Shown here piece after piece: positions 17,402 to 25,774 of a stretch of DNA of 64,000 nt. Numbering within the stretch: the first letter of the stretch is position 1; every line of letters starts with the position of its first letter. The notes beneath the pieces were generated by a model. It was given only the letters and a program-made list of their open reading frames with translations. It was not told the DNA's origin and searched no databases. Source of the stretch: Flavobacterium sp. UBA7665 (GTDB lineage: Bacteria; Bacteroidota; Bacteroidia; Flavobacteriales; Flavobacteriaceae); NCBI GenBank assembly GCA_002483285.1, contig DLHP01000030.1, positions 1 through 64,000 of the forward strand. Reading direction: 5' to 3'. Both the position numbers and the translations under genes were made by a program.

Positions 17402-19009
17402 ATGCAGTTAATTAAAGAAGCGTCACACAATAAACTTAGAGGCGGTTTTTATACCCCTGAGGCAATTGCTGAATTTGTTTTAAAGTGGGCTTTCAATGGT
17501 AATACCGCATTAGATATTCTAGAACCAAGCTGTGGTGATGGTATTTTTCTTAAAGCCATAAGAAAGGGTCATTACGAATACAACTCTGTAACAGGCATTG
17601 AGCTCGACCCTATCGAAGCTACAAAATCTGAGATTGTAAATTTGCCTAAGACAAATATTATTAATGACGATTTTCATAATTTCTGCATAAATACCGACCA
17701 AAAATTCGACCTAATTATTGGTAATCCGCCCTACATCCGTTACCAGTTTTTTAATCGTGAGCAACAAGGCTACGCAGGAGAAATCTTTAACCGGGCTAAT
17801 CTAAAATATTCTAAATTAACCAATGCTTGGGTTTCATTTGTAGTAGGTTCGTCACTCCTTTTAAAGGAAGAAGGAAAAATTGGATTCGTCTTACCCGCAG
17901 AAATCCTGCAAGTATCCTATGCTAAACCATTGCGTAATTTTTTAGCACATTTCTATAATAAAATCAATATCGTTTCATTTGAAAAATTAGTTTTCCCTGA
18001 TATCCAACAAGAGGTCGTTTTGCTGCTGTGTGAAAAGAACAATAGTAATAACCATCTAATAGAACATCTTGAATTAAAAGATGCCTCAGCTTTAAAGAAA
18101 CTCGATGTTACCAAATTGAAAAGTCCTAAAAAGAAAATAGATTTTAAATCTAACAAATGGACATTTTACTTTTTAGAACAAAAAGAAATTGATTTTCTGG
18201 AACGACTGCAAGAATCAAAACTTATCCCAAAATTGGAAAAGTTTGCTAAAGTTGAAGTGGGAATTACAACTGGTTCAAATCCTTTTTTCACAGTACCTTC
18301 ATCTACAGTTCAAGAATATGAATTGCAAAAATATTCCAAACCTTTAGTAGGGAGAAGTGTTCAAGTACCAAGTGTTATTTTCACAGCAAAAGACTGGGAA
18401 AGAAATAAAGAAATCGAAGCAAGGACTCACTTGCTAGCTTTCCCAAAAAAGTCAGAATTAAACGGTAGTATTGGAGCACGAAAGTATATTGCCGAAGGAG
18501 AAGATCAAAAAATTCATGAAGGTTATAAATGTGGCATTAGAGAGGAATGGCAAATCATTCCATCTTTAAGAGTATCGCAGGCATTATTTATTCGTCGCAA
18601 CAATCAATATCCTAAGCTTATTATAAACGAAGCAGGGGCATATACTACTGATACTATGCACAGGGTAACAGTTAAACCGGAAATAGATATTCAGGCGTTA
18701 ACAGCAAGTTATTACAACTCCCTTTCACTAGCTTATACGGAAATATGTGGAAGAAGTCATGGTGGTGGAGTTTTAGAACTCATGCCAAATGAAGTAGAAG
18801 AAATTCTTTTACCATACAATCCTAATAATGCTGCCTTACTCCCGATTATTGATCAAATGATTCGGGCAAAAAAAGACATTTCAGAAATTTTGGAAATTAC
18901 CAATCAGCAAATTTTAAAAGACAATTTTGGTCTATCTGATAAAGACATCAAACTTGCTAATGGAATTTGGAAAAAATTGAGTCAAAGAAGATTGAATAGA
19001 GGAAAATAA
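17402..19009 (+). CDS. Type II N6-adenine DNA methyltransferase (TaqI/Eco57I-like)
   Basis: 535 residues. Motif X region GGFYTPEAIAEFVLKWA, motif I EPSCGDG (41-47) for S-adenosylmethionine, and motif IV NPPY (108-111) for the flipped adenine, in gamma-class order. The C-terminal part (from about 250) is a TaqI-like specificity domain ending ELMPNEVEEILLPYNP. It protects host DNA from the PLD nuclease encoded just upstream (108 bases between genes). Complete. Followed by a strong terminator, which closes the C-R-M unit. Confidence 0.92.
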   Translation: MQLIKEASHNKLRGGFYTPEAIAEFVLKWAFNGNTALDILEPSCGDGIFLKAIRKGHYEYNSVTGIELDPIEATKSEIVNLPKTNIINDDFHNFCINTDQKFDLIIGNPPYIRYQFFNREQQGYAGEIFNRANLKYSKLTNAWVSFVVGSSLLLKEEGKIGFVLPAEILQVSYAKPLRNFLAHFYNKINIVSFEKLVFPDIQQEVVLLLCEKNNSNNHLIEHLELKDASALKKLDVTKLKSPKKKIDFKSNKWTFYFLEQKEIDFLERLQESKLIPKLEKFAKVEVGITTGSNPFFTVPSSTVQEYELQKYSKPLVGRSVQVPSVIFTAKDWERNKEIEARTHLLAFPKKSELNGSIGARKYIAEGEDQKIHEGYKCGIREEWQIIPSLRVSQALFIRRNNQYPKLIINEAGAYTTDTMHRVTVKPEIDIQALTASYYNSLSLAYTEICGRSHGGGVLELMPNEVEEILLPYNPNNAALLPIIDQMIRAKKDISEILEITNQQILKDNFGLSDKDIKLANGIWKKLSQRRLNRGK

Positions 19010-19047
19010 ACTAGATATCTTCTATTACTTAAATCAAATTCTGCTTT

Positions 19048-19072
19048 AAGATGTCGCAAGACATCTTTTTTT
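19048..19072 (+). terminator. Intrinsic terminator of the C-R-M unit
   Basis: AAGATGTC (19048-19055), loop GCAA, GACATCTT (19060-19067), then a run of T. Perfect 8-bp stem with a tetraloop. Confidence 0.85.
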
Positions 19073-19128
19073 ATTCCTAAACTGCAAATAAATATTACCC
19101 AATTGCATATTACATAACTGGTGCTATT

Positions 19129-19161
19129 CATATTTTGAACTCCTTTAAAGTTGAAAATATG
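19129..19161. repeat. 13-bp inverted repeat upstream of the DUF262 gene
   Basis: CATATTTTGAACT and AGTTGAAAATATG match 12 of 13 when inverted, separated by 7 bases. It lies about 180 bases before the DUF262 start in a 333-base region that holds no other gene. Could be an operator; no T tract follows, so a terminator is less likely. Confidence 0.45.
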
Positions 19162-19342
19162 AAATGGCATGAAATTCTAGTAGCAATACCAATTCGATAT
19201 TGGGTGCATATATCGGTGGTAAGATATACGAACATAAGAAGAATATAAATCATAGTGATACTTGGAAAAGCAGGAAAAAGTGAATAATTTAATTACTTTT
19301 GGAAGAGTAGTGCTTCTTATTAAAAAACTAAAAATTAAAATC

Positions 19343-21091
19343 ATGTCAAGTGGATTCGTAAACCCAATAACAATAAAAAATGCGATTGACAATATCGTTG
19401 ACCGTTCATATTTACTACCTGCAATTCAGAGAAAGTTTGTTTGGTCAAGTGACCAAATAGAAGTACTATTTGACAGTATAATGCGAGGATACCCTATTAA
19501 CTCCTTTATGCTATGGGAGGTAAAAGAGAATAAAGTTAAAAATGAATTTAAATTTTATCAGTTTCTTACTGAATACAGGCAATTCTTTAAAGAGGACAAT
19601 CCTGATATTGATACGAAAGGATACAAAGATTTTAAGGCGGTAATTGATGGTCAACAGAGGCTAACAAGTTTATACATTGGATTAAAAGGCTCTTATGCAT
19701 ACAAAATGCCTAGAAAATGGTGGTATGATAATGAAGAGAGCCTTCCAACTAGACAACTTTATTTAAACATTTCAAAGCCACTACCAGACGAGAATGAAAG
19801 GCAAATGCAATTTGATTTTCAATTTCTGACAAAAGAGGACATTGCTAAAAAATCAAGCACTACAAATTGGTTCAAAGTAAATGATATACTAAAATTTGAA
19901 AACACAAATAGCCTTGATAATTTCATAGAAGAAAATGGTTGGCTATCTCAAACATTTACTAAGGAAACAATTCGACAATTGCGAAAAGTAATCTTTGACG
20001 AAAGACTAATAAATTATTACCTTGAAACAACTCAAGAAATAGATATAGTTTTAGACATTTTCATAAGAACGAATAGCGGTGGCGAACCGTTAAGCTTTTC
20101 TGATTTATTAATGTCAATTACAACAGCCCATTGGAAGTCGGATGCCAGAAAAGAAATTCCGGACGTTGTAAATAAGGTTTTTGCAATTGGAAACCCTGGG
20201 TTTTTAATCAATAAAGATTTTGTACTAAAAACTTGCCTCGTATTACTGAACGATAATATAAAATTTCAAGTTAAAAACTTTGACCAAAGTAACGTTATCG
20301 TCTTTGAGCAAAATTGGGATAGAATAAAAAAGAGTATTATTGAAACATTTAAATTACTTTCAAACTTAGGATTCAACAATCACAGTCTAAGAGCAAAAAA
20401 CGCCGCAATACCAATAATTTATTACATTTATCATCGAGGTATTGAAGACGACATAAACAGCCCCGTTAAATACAAAGAGGACAAATTGCTCATTCGTAAA
20501 TGGCTATGTCTTTCTCTATTGAAAGGAGTTTTTGGTAGTCAATCAGATAATGTTTTAACCGGAATAAGAAAAGCAATAAGAGCAGAACTTGCTGATACAA
20601 GTGTAAGTCATTCTTTCCCTTTAAGCAGAATTAAGGATGAATTTAAATTGAATCCGTCAAAGAATCTATCATTTGAGGAGGACTTTATCGAGGGTCTTTT
20701 AACAACAAGAAAAGATGCATCAGAATGTTTTCCGATTTTATCATTAATATACTCCCATCTAAACTTTGGCAATCAAGATTATCATAAAGATCATTTGCAT
20801 CCAGCTAGTTATTTCTACAACAGTAAGAAGATTGATTATAAAACCGAAGACGATTTCAAGTTCTATACTGACCCCCTTAACTGGGACAGTATTTTAAATC
20901 TTCAACTATTAAACGGTGCTTTGAATCAATCCAAACTAGACACACCCTTATTCGATTGGGTAACAAAAAATAAAATTGATACAGTAAACCAACTTATCCC
21001 AAATGTCAGTTTAAATATTATAGATTTTAAAACCTTTTTGGAAGAACGAAAAAAGCTTCTTGTCAGTCAGCTAAAAAAAATGGTTCTATGA
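19343..21091 (+). CDS. DUF262 (ParB-like/GmrS-type) protein with C-terminal HNH-like motif
   Basis: 582 residues from the ATG at 19343. I prefer this to an upstream in-frame start because it begins at the conserved PITIKNAID region. The DUF262 hallmarks are PAIQRKFVW (26-34), AVIDGQQRLTSLY (about 99-111) and NSGGEPLSFSDLL. Near residue 482 is KDHLHPASYF, an HNH/DUF1524-like nuclease motif. DUF262+DUF1524 proteins include GmrSD type IV restriction enzymes, which hydrolyse NTP and cut modified DNA, and BrxU/SspE-like enzymes. No canonical DUF1524 block is obvious beyond the DH..P motif. It sits 37 bases before a UPF0489 gene, which may be its partner. Confidence 0.8.
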   Translation: MSSGFVNPITIKNAIDNIVDRSYLLPAIQRKFVWSSDQIEVLFDSIMRGYPINSFMLWEVKENKVKNEFKFYQFLTEYRQFFKEDNPDIDTKGYKDFKAVIDGQQRLTSLYIGLKGSYAYKMPRKWWYDNEESLPTRQLYLNISKPLPDENERQMQFDFQFLTKEDIAKKSSTTNWFKVNDILKFENTNSLDNFIEENGWLSQTFTKETIRQLRKVIFDERLINYYLETTQEIDIVLDIFIRTNSGGEPLSFSDLLMSITTAHWKSDARKEIPDVVNKVFAIGNPGFLINKDFVLKTCLVLLNDNIKFQVKNFDQSNVIVFEQNWDRIKKSIIETFKLLSNLGFNNHSLRAKNAAIPIIYYIYHRGIEDDINSPVKYKEDKLLIRKWLCLSLLKGVFGSQSDNVLTGIRKAIRAELADTSVSHSFPLSRIKDEFKLNPSKNLSFEEDFIEGLLTTRKDASECFPILSLIYSHLNFGNQDYHKDHLHPASYFYNSKKIDYKTEDDFKFYTDPLNWDSILNLQLLNGALNQSKLDTPLFDWVTKNKIDTVNQLIPNVSLNIIDFKTFLEERKKLLVSQLKKMVL

Positions 21092-21128
21092 TACAAATTA
21101 AAAAAACAACTTTTTTAATGTAAAAAAA

Positions 21129-21845
21129 ATGTGGATTAAAGAACCAAACGTCCCTTTGGGAGAATCATTCGACGACAATCTTAATTTCGTGTATCAACAT
21201 GGAAATATCTATGTAATGGATAATCATTTAGCAGCTAGTTGGTGTTGGATGAATGCTTTAAACATTGAAAATCAGTATAACCTATTTCATATAGATAGAC
21301 ATTATGATTTGTTGGACCATCCAAATACTGTTAAAACTCAAATTATTGATGCAGGTGTTCAGCTAAATACTCTGACTTTAGATCAATATACAGCATTAAA
21401 ACAGCCAATGATTGGTAATGGGGAAGAACCATTATTCAGATGGGATAATTATATTGTAAACCTCAGTTTGGTCTATCCGCAATTATTCAATTTAAGAAAC
21501 TTCGCAACCCATCGTGAAGATACTGCTAATGAAGATTTTATCGACCAAGAATTTGAAATTGATTATCTCGTTAACAACATTGATCATGAAATTAAGAAAG
21601 AAATTCAAAATCAATGGATTTTAAATTTAGACATCGACTATTTTTTTGGAACATCAGAGGAAGGAAAATATCAAATGTTATCAGATGATTACATTATAGA
21701 ACTATGCAAAAATATAAGAAAGGTAGCTGCAAATATTGCGGTTATAACTATTTGCCTAAGCCCTGATTGCTGTGGTGGTTGGGATATTTCAATACAAAAA
21801 GCAAGGCTAATATGTCAACAATTTGGCTTTGAACTTCCATTATAA
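21129..21845 (+). CDS. UPF0489 arginase-fold protein
   Basis: 238 residues. Metal-ligand motifs of the ureohydrolase fold are conserved: FHIDRHYDLL gives Asp56, His58, Asp60, and LNLDIDYFF gives Asp168, Asp170, enough for a binuclear Mn site. The segment MDNHLAASWCW (30-40) is typical of UPF0489. Some members of this family are peptide arginases that make ornithine in RiPPs; others are uncharacterised. No RiPP precursor is visible here. Its place behind a DUF262 nuclease inside a defence island is unusual. Its stop is one base from the stop of the convergent CBASS nucleotidyltransferase. Function unknown. Confidence 0.75.
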   Translation: MWIKEPNVPLGESFDDNLNFVYQHGNIYVMDNHLAASWCWMNALNIENQYNLFHIDRHYDLLDHPNTVKTQIIDAGVQLNTLTLDQYTALKQPMIGNGEEPLFRWDNYIVNLSLVYPQLFNLRNFATHREDTANEDFIDQEFEIDYLVNNIDHEIKKEIQNQWILNLDIDYFFGTSEEGKYQMLSDDYIIELCKNIRKVAANIAVITICLSPDCCGGWDISIQKARLICQQFGFELPL

Positions 21846-21846
21846 T

Positions 21847-22899
21847 TTAAGCAGCAGATTCTAGACTAGGAAAATAATCAATAATATTCCTTTTGTCTTT
21901 TTTAATGTCCTCAATCATCTTGAAACAAAATCTACTAATAGTATTTTTTTCTTCATTGCTTAAAGTGTTCGAAATTATATTATTTGAATTGGCAGTATCT
22001 ACAATCCTAAGATATTCAATATTACAGGCAATAAAATGAATAACATCAGATAATGCTTTTTCAATATTCTGCGCCACTTTTTTCTCTTGAAAGGCTTTCT
22101 TAGCTAACCATTCCAAATGAATAGACTTTATAATCAAATTATTTTCAGTTTTCCAAACTTTCAAAAGTTTGACGATTCGCTTTTCACGATAATTAAAAGA
22201 AAGAGCAATTAATTGCTTTAAAGAGTTGGTTTTTTTATAAGTTGGCTTTTCAAAAAAACCGGTCTTATTCACAAATAGGCAAGTGTCGTTATTGTCATTC
22301 TCTACTTGACGGGTTGGTACAATATCAATTCGCTTAATCTCGTCTTTTATTTTAAATTCAAGACCTATTGAATGTCTTTGTTCTCTGACACTTTCTAGCT
22401 TTGCATCTTTGAATTCATCATAGATAAAGTCAGAAACTGAATAATAAACATCCGCAAGAGCTCCAAACTCCTTCTTAAACTGAAGTTGAATATCGATATC
22501 AGATCCATATATCGAAGTTCCCTTAGCTATAGAACCATGAAATTTAGGCGTTATAGCCAAATCCCCTTTAAATTTTTGATTTAATTTAGCTTTAACTTGC
22601 TCTGCTTTGTCGAGCAATAAAACATTGTCATCCTTATAATAATTCAATGATTTGTGAAGATAATTAGGCACAGTCCCATATTTGGAAAGTACATTAGTCA
22701 TTTTTTCATCACGAATGGAACCATATACAAATCCTGCAGCACCACCAAATACCGCACCTTTTGCAAAGGCCTTAAAAAATCTGCTCCAATCAAACTCACT
22801 ATTTGTATCCATTTGATTTATTGCATTCATTAAGGCATTTCCAGTTCCAAATAGTAATGCTCCCCCGGTTCCGTATTTTATAGATTTATTCATAGCCAT
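21847..22899 (-). CDS. Second nucleotidyltransferase of the CBASS operon, with hydrophobic Gly-rich N-terminus
   Basis: 350 residues. Residues about 8-62 hold two glycine-rich hydrophobic stretches (GTGGALLFGTGNALM and AKGAVFGGAAGFVYG) that could enter a membrane. The rest is a CD-NTase-like fold: HGS at 121-123, then DID (Asp134, Asp136), and Asp192 in RIDIVPT, so the catalytic triad is intact. Later KRIVKLLKVWK and EWLAKKAF match the C-terminal OAS-like helices. The last residues are ESAA. It is the fifth gene of the operon and overlaps the preceding stop (TAATG), so it is translationally coupled. It could be a second synthase or an effector; I know no characterised CBASS of this form. Confidence 0.8.
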   Translation of the reverse strand: MAMNKSIKYGTGGALLFGTGNALMNAINQMDTNSEFDWSRFFKAFAKGAVFGGAAGFVYGSIRDEKMTNVLSKYGTVPNYLHKSLNYYKDDNVLLLDKAEQVKAKLNQKFKGDLAITPKFHGSIAKGTSIYGSDIDIQLQFKKEFGALADVYYSVSDFIYDEFKDAKLESVREQRHSIGLEFKIKDEIKRIDIVPTRQVENDNNDTCLFVNKTGFFEKPTYKKTNSLKQLIALSFNYREKRIVKLLKVWKTENNLIIKSIHLEWLAKKAFQEKKVAQNIEKALSDVIHFIACNIEYLRIVDTANSNNIISNTLSNEEKNTISRFCFKMIEDIKKDKRNIIDYFPSLESAA

Positions 22900-23657
22900 T
22901 ACTCATCTTGTTTTAAAGTTTCCACAAAACTTAAGGTAGTAAGTATATTGTGATACAAAGTGAATTTTGAGTTTGCGAAATTTAACCTTGGGTTCCTTTC
23001 AAGCTGTTTCGATGTATACGCAACAAAGTAAGTATCTTCGTCTGTAATACTATCCATAAACTCATTGATATCCTGTTGGGTTAAACTATCATCACAATTA
23101 TTAAAAATGATTAAATCATGTTCCGGGATATTCTGAAAAGACTTATTTATTCTAAAAGCCAAATTCTTAAACTTGAAATTTGACATCATCCTTTTAATCT
23201 CATCCTGAGCGTCTTCATTTTCACTGATAACAAGCAGTTTTTTATTATTTTTTAAGTTCTTCTCAAATTCTTGATTATTAATTAATTTAATTATTTCCTC
23301 TCGTTTGTGTTCAACAATCGTTTCTATTTTCTCATTAATTAAATTTTTCATTTTTTTATTGACTCCCCAAAACATCATATATACAGTATATAGTGTTGCT
23401 GGGAGACCAAGTCCTAATATCAACGCCAATAGATTTCGAACATTTTTATAATCGGAATCAAATTCTTTTTTCAACTCCTCTTTTGCTGCTTGTACTTCAA
23501 TTTTCGAAACATTATCAATATTCTCTTTGTAATTTTCAAGAGTACTCAATCTTCTTTCGATATCAGTAGGATTTAATTTCGCAGAATTTTGCGAAAGCAT
23601 ATAATTGCTTTGTAGCAGAAATAAACAAAACAACGAAATAACTTTAATTTTTTTCAT
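22899..23657 (-). CDS. Membrane-anchored CBASS accessory/effector candidate with Rossmann-like domain
   Basis: 252 residues from the ATG at 23655-23657, chosen over one ten codons upstream because it starts the leader MKKIKVISLFCLFLL. An N-terminal leader ends about YMLSQ, a coiled-coil-prone stretch follows, then a clear membrane helix (NLLALILGLGLPATLYTVYM). The C-terminal about 110 residues look like a small Rossmann-type fold: KKLLVISENEDAQDEIKRMM, DLIIFNNCDDS, TYFVAYTSKQLER. This resembles the NARF (nucleotidyltransferase-associated Rossmannoid) domain described near CD-NTases, recalled rather than searched. It overlaps the JAB gene by 14 bases. Probably senses the nucleotide signal or acts on the membrane. 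Confidence 0.6.
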   Translation of the reverse strand: MKKIKVISLFCLFLLQSNYMLSQNSAKLNPTDIERRLSTLENYKENIDNVSKIEVQAAKEELKKEFDSDYKNVRNLLALILGLGLPATLYTVYMMFWGVNKKMKNLINEKIETIVEHKREEIIKLINNQEFEKNLKNNKKLLVISENEDAQDEIKRMMSNFKFKNLAFRINKSFQNIPEHDLIIFNNCDDSLTQQDINEFMDSITDEDTYFVAYTSKQLERNPRLNFANSKFTLYHNILTTLSFVETLKQDE

Positions 23658-24114
23658 ATCTATATAATTTATTTTTAAACATAACATAAAATCCCAACTC
23701 GACCAATTTATTTCGATAACCTACAATCAAAAGCACAGGGTTTTTAATTGCAACATCTTCGTGATTTGTAATCTCAACCATAGCATTGTAATCAGTTGAA
23801 CTTGGGATAGGGAGATTCCTCGGATGTGTATGCCATTCTCCTACATAATATTTTTTGGTCTTTTCCTTAAAAAACCTGCGTAATCTTTCATTAACACCCA
23901 CAGTATCTCTTTCAAATAAATAGGGTGTTGCCTTATATTTTTTTGGCAGAATCATGTCAGTAATATTTAACTGCTTGTAATCTTCCGAATAATAACCAAC
24001 CAGAAATCCTCCAAATTCATTCGGATCATGTTGAACACCAACATCAATAATTTGCTCCAATAGCAAATCACCAATCTCTAATGTCAATCCTATATCTTTA
24101 TTGCTAAATATCAA
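23644..24114 (-). CDS. cap3: Cap3-like JAB/JAMM isopeptidase of type II CBASS
   Basis: 156 residues, a complete JAMM zinc peptidase: Glu33 in NEFGGFLVG, GEWHTHP (His95, His97), and SSTD with Ser105 and Asp108 (H-x-H-x7-S-x2-D). In type II CBASS, Cap3 removes conjugates that Cap2 makes on the CD-NTase, so it resets activation. It overlaps the Cap2 gene by four bases (ATGA) and the following membrane-protein gene by 14, hence tight coupling. No signal peptide, so cytoplasmic. Confidence 0.9.
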   Translation of the reverse strand: MIFSNKDIGLTLEIGDLLLEQIIDVGVQHDPNEFGGFLVGYYSEDYKQLNITDMILPKKYKATPYLFERDTVGVNERLRRFFKEKTKKYYVGEWHTHPRNLPIPSSTDYNAMVEITNHEDVAIKNPVLLIVGYRNKLVELGFYVMFKNKLYRYEKN

Positions 24115-25772
24115 AACTCAACTAACTTTGTATGAAATCCATTTGTTCCATCGGTCTCAATCACAAAATTCCTCAACTCCTTTACTTGCCCCAATTTTAC
24201 ATTAATATGTTTTAAAGCATATTGAACCAAAACGGAAATGTCGTTATAAGAAGCCTTAAATGTCGGGCTCCAGCATCCTGTTGGATTGTAGGCATCTTCA
24301 ATATCATTGTCCAATACATTTTCATATTGATTCATTACCCAAGTATAGTGATTTGGCTCTGCTCCGCATACTAATGCCTGTGCTTTATTTGTGATTGAAA
24401 TTGTTATTAACTGCTTCAACGACAGCTGACCTAAAATATACATTAAATCGTTGTCTGTAGAACAATCGAAAATCAAATTGTACCCATTCAATGCTTTCTC
24501 TAAACTTTTTAAATCCTGAGCACTGTTAAAAATCTTAGTATGCAAATGAAAAAATTGATTATCCATAATGCGTACTTCAACAAAAGGCGAAATAGAAGTA
24601 AGAATTTCCTTGAGCTCATCCACTTTATTTGTTATCCCATTGGAAAATGCGTACTCCGATCTACATACATTTTCCGGCTCTTTAACATCAAAATCAATTA
24701 CGTCTATGCTAATGCATCCACCTCGTACTAATGTTGTTGCTACCATACTACCAATGGCTCCGGTTCCAATAATTAAAATTTTGGCATCACTTATCTTATC
24801 AGTGAACTTTCCTCTTCCAAAAAAATATTTATAGGAACTATTTCTTGTCATTGTCCATTCAATCTTCTGGTCAATAAAAAAACCTTCCCACTTCTGATTT
24901 ACTTTTTCGTGCCCTATTGGAAATTCGCCAAACTCCAGCATTGTAGACTGCCAATGTATTTCTGCTTCCGAAATTTTATAGCCAATAATTAAAGGTATCG
25001 GTGCACCTTTTGCCTTTTGATTATTTTGTTGAAGTCCGTGCAGAAACAGGAAGAATCCGGAAGGAACTTTATCTTGTAAATCGCTCCAATTGCTTATAAT
25101 AAAACGATTTTGCACTGCTGGCGGCTGGTCAATAAATATATATAGACCAAATCTAATACTTGCTAGTGGCAAATTTGTATAAGCAGTACCCCATTTTGAA
25201 GAAGCTAACAATTTACTGTGCTTATCTTTAAAATTAAGGACTATCTGATTGTTAATTTTTGTATCATAATACATTCCTCCATGAATTTCAGCATAATCAA
25301 AAAAACCGAAATCGTTACGTTGAAACGCGTGGTCCACATCAGTAAAGATGAATGAGTAATGTTGCTCCTTATACTTTACGGGCTGCATGATGATATGTTC
25401 ATAATGCCCGTCCTGTTCTTTATCTACAAAATAGCGTTTAATCCACCTCATTAATGATGCAAAATCAATTTCCAACTTCTTTTTTAAGTCAAAACTATGA
25501 GATGTATGGATGCAAATTGACCCATCGCCCATTACATGACCACATTCCATCAGATCTTTATTGTAAAAAGTAATCGCTTCTGCATTTAACCTTTTTAGCG
25601 GATATTCGGGAAGGATTTTTACATCAAAGCTCAAAAAATCGCCATTGTCATTATAAATAACCTTGACCTTTCCAACGGCATTTACCTCATGGTCAACGAC
25701 AAAAGGCTCTTCAATGAGAACCTTGTCTAGACCGCTAATAATGCTTTGAACTTCATTTAACTTATCTCCCAT
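24111..25772 (-). CDS. cap2: Cap2-like E2-E1 fusion of type II CBASS
   Basis: 553 residues. The N-terminal about 130 residues are E2-like, with catalytic candidate Cys87 in HVMGDGSICIHTS. A linker region follows. The C-terminal E1/ThiF domain has the ATP loop IIGTGAIGS (334-342), Arg371 in NVCRSEYAF, and candidate catalytic Cys500 in PTGCWSPTF. Cap2 adenylates the C-terminus of its CD-NTase and joins it to target proteins, which primes nucleotide synthesis. The CD-NTase gene ends two bases upstream and codes for a C-terminal Gly, as that chemistry expects. All key residues are present. Confidence 0.92.
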   Translation of the reverse strand: MGDKLNEVQSIISGLDKVLIEEPFVVDHEVNAVGKVKVIYNDNGDFLSFDVKILPEYPLKRLNAEAITFYNKDLMECGHVMGDGSICIHTSHSFDLKKKLEIDFASLMRWIKRYFVDKEQDGHYEHIIMQPVKYKEQHYSFIFTDVDHAFQRNDFGFFDYAEIHGGMYYDTKINNQIVLNFKDKHSKLLASSKWGTAYTNLPLASIRFGLYIFIDQPPAVQNRFIISNWSDLQDKVPSGFFLFLHGLQQNNQKAKGAPIPLIIGYKISEAEIHWQSTMLEFGEFPIGHEKVNQKWEGFFIDQKIEWTMTRNSSYKYFFGRGKFTDKISDAKILIIGTGAIGSMVATTLVRGGCISIDVIDFDVKEPENVCRSEYAFSNGITNKVDELKEILTSISPFVEVRIMDNQFFHLHTKIFNSAQDLKSLEKALNGYNLIFDCSTDNDLMYILGQLSLKQLITISITNKAQALVCGAEPNHYTWVMNQYENVLDNDIEDAYNPTGCWSPTFKASYNDISVLVQYALKHINVKLGQVKELRNFVIETDGTNGFHTKLVEF

Positions 25773-25774
25773 AA

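Noticed and set aside
21847..22899. Decayed duplicate of the CD-NTase
   Set aside because: The frame is intact, the catalytic acids are all present, and sequence similarity to the first NTase is low, so it is not a recent broken copy.
22899..23657. TIR-domain effector
   Set aside because: The C-terminal domain has a Rossmann-like rhythm, but I could not find the TIR catalytic Glu context or the typical TIR start motif.
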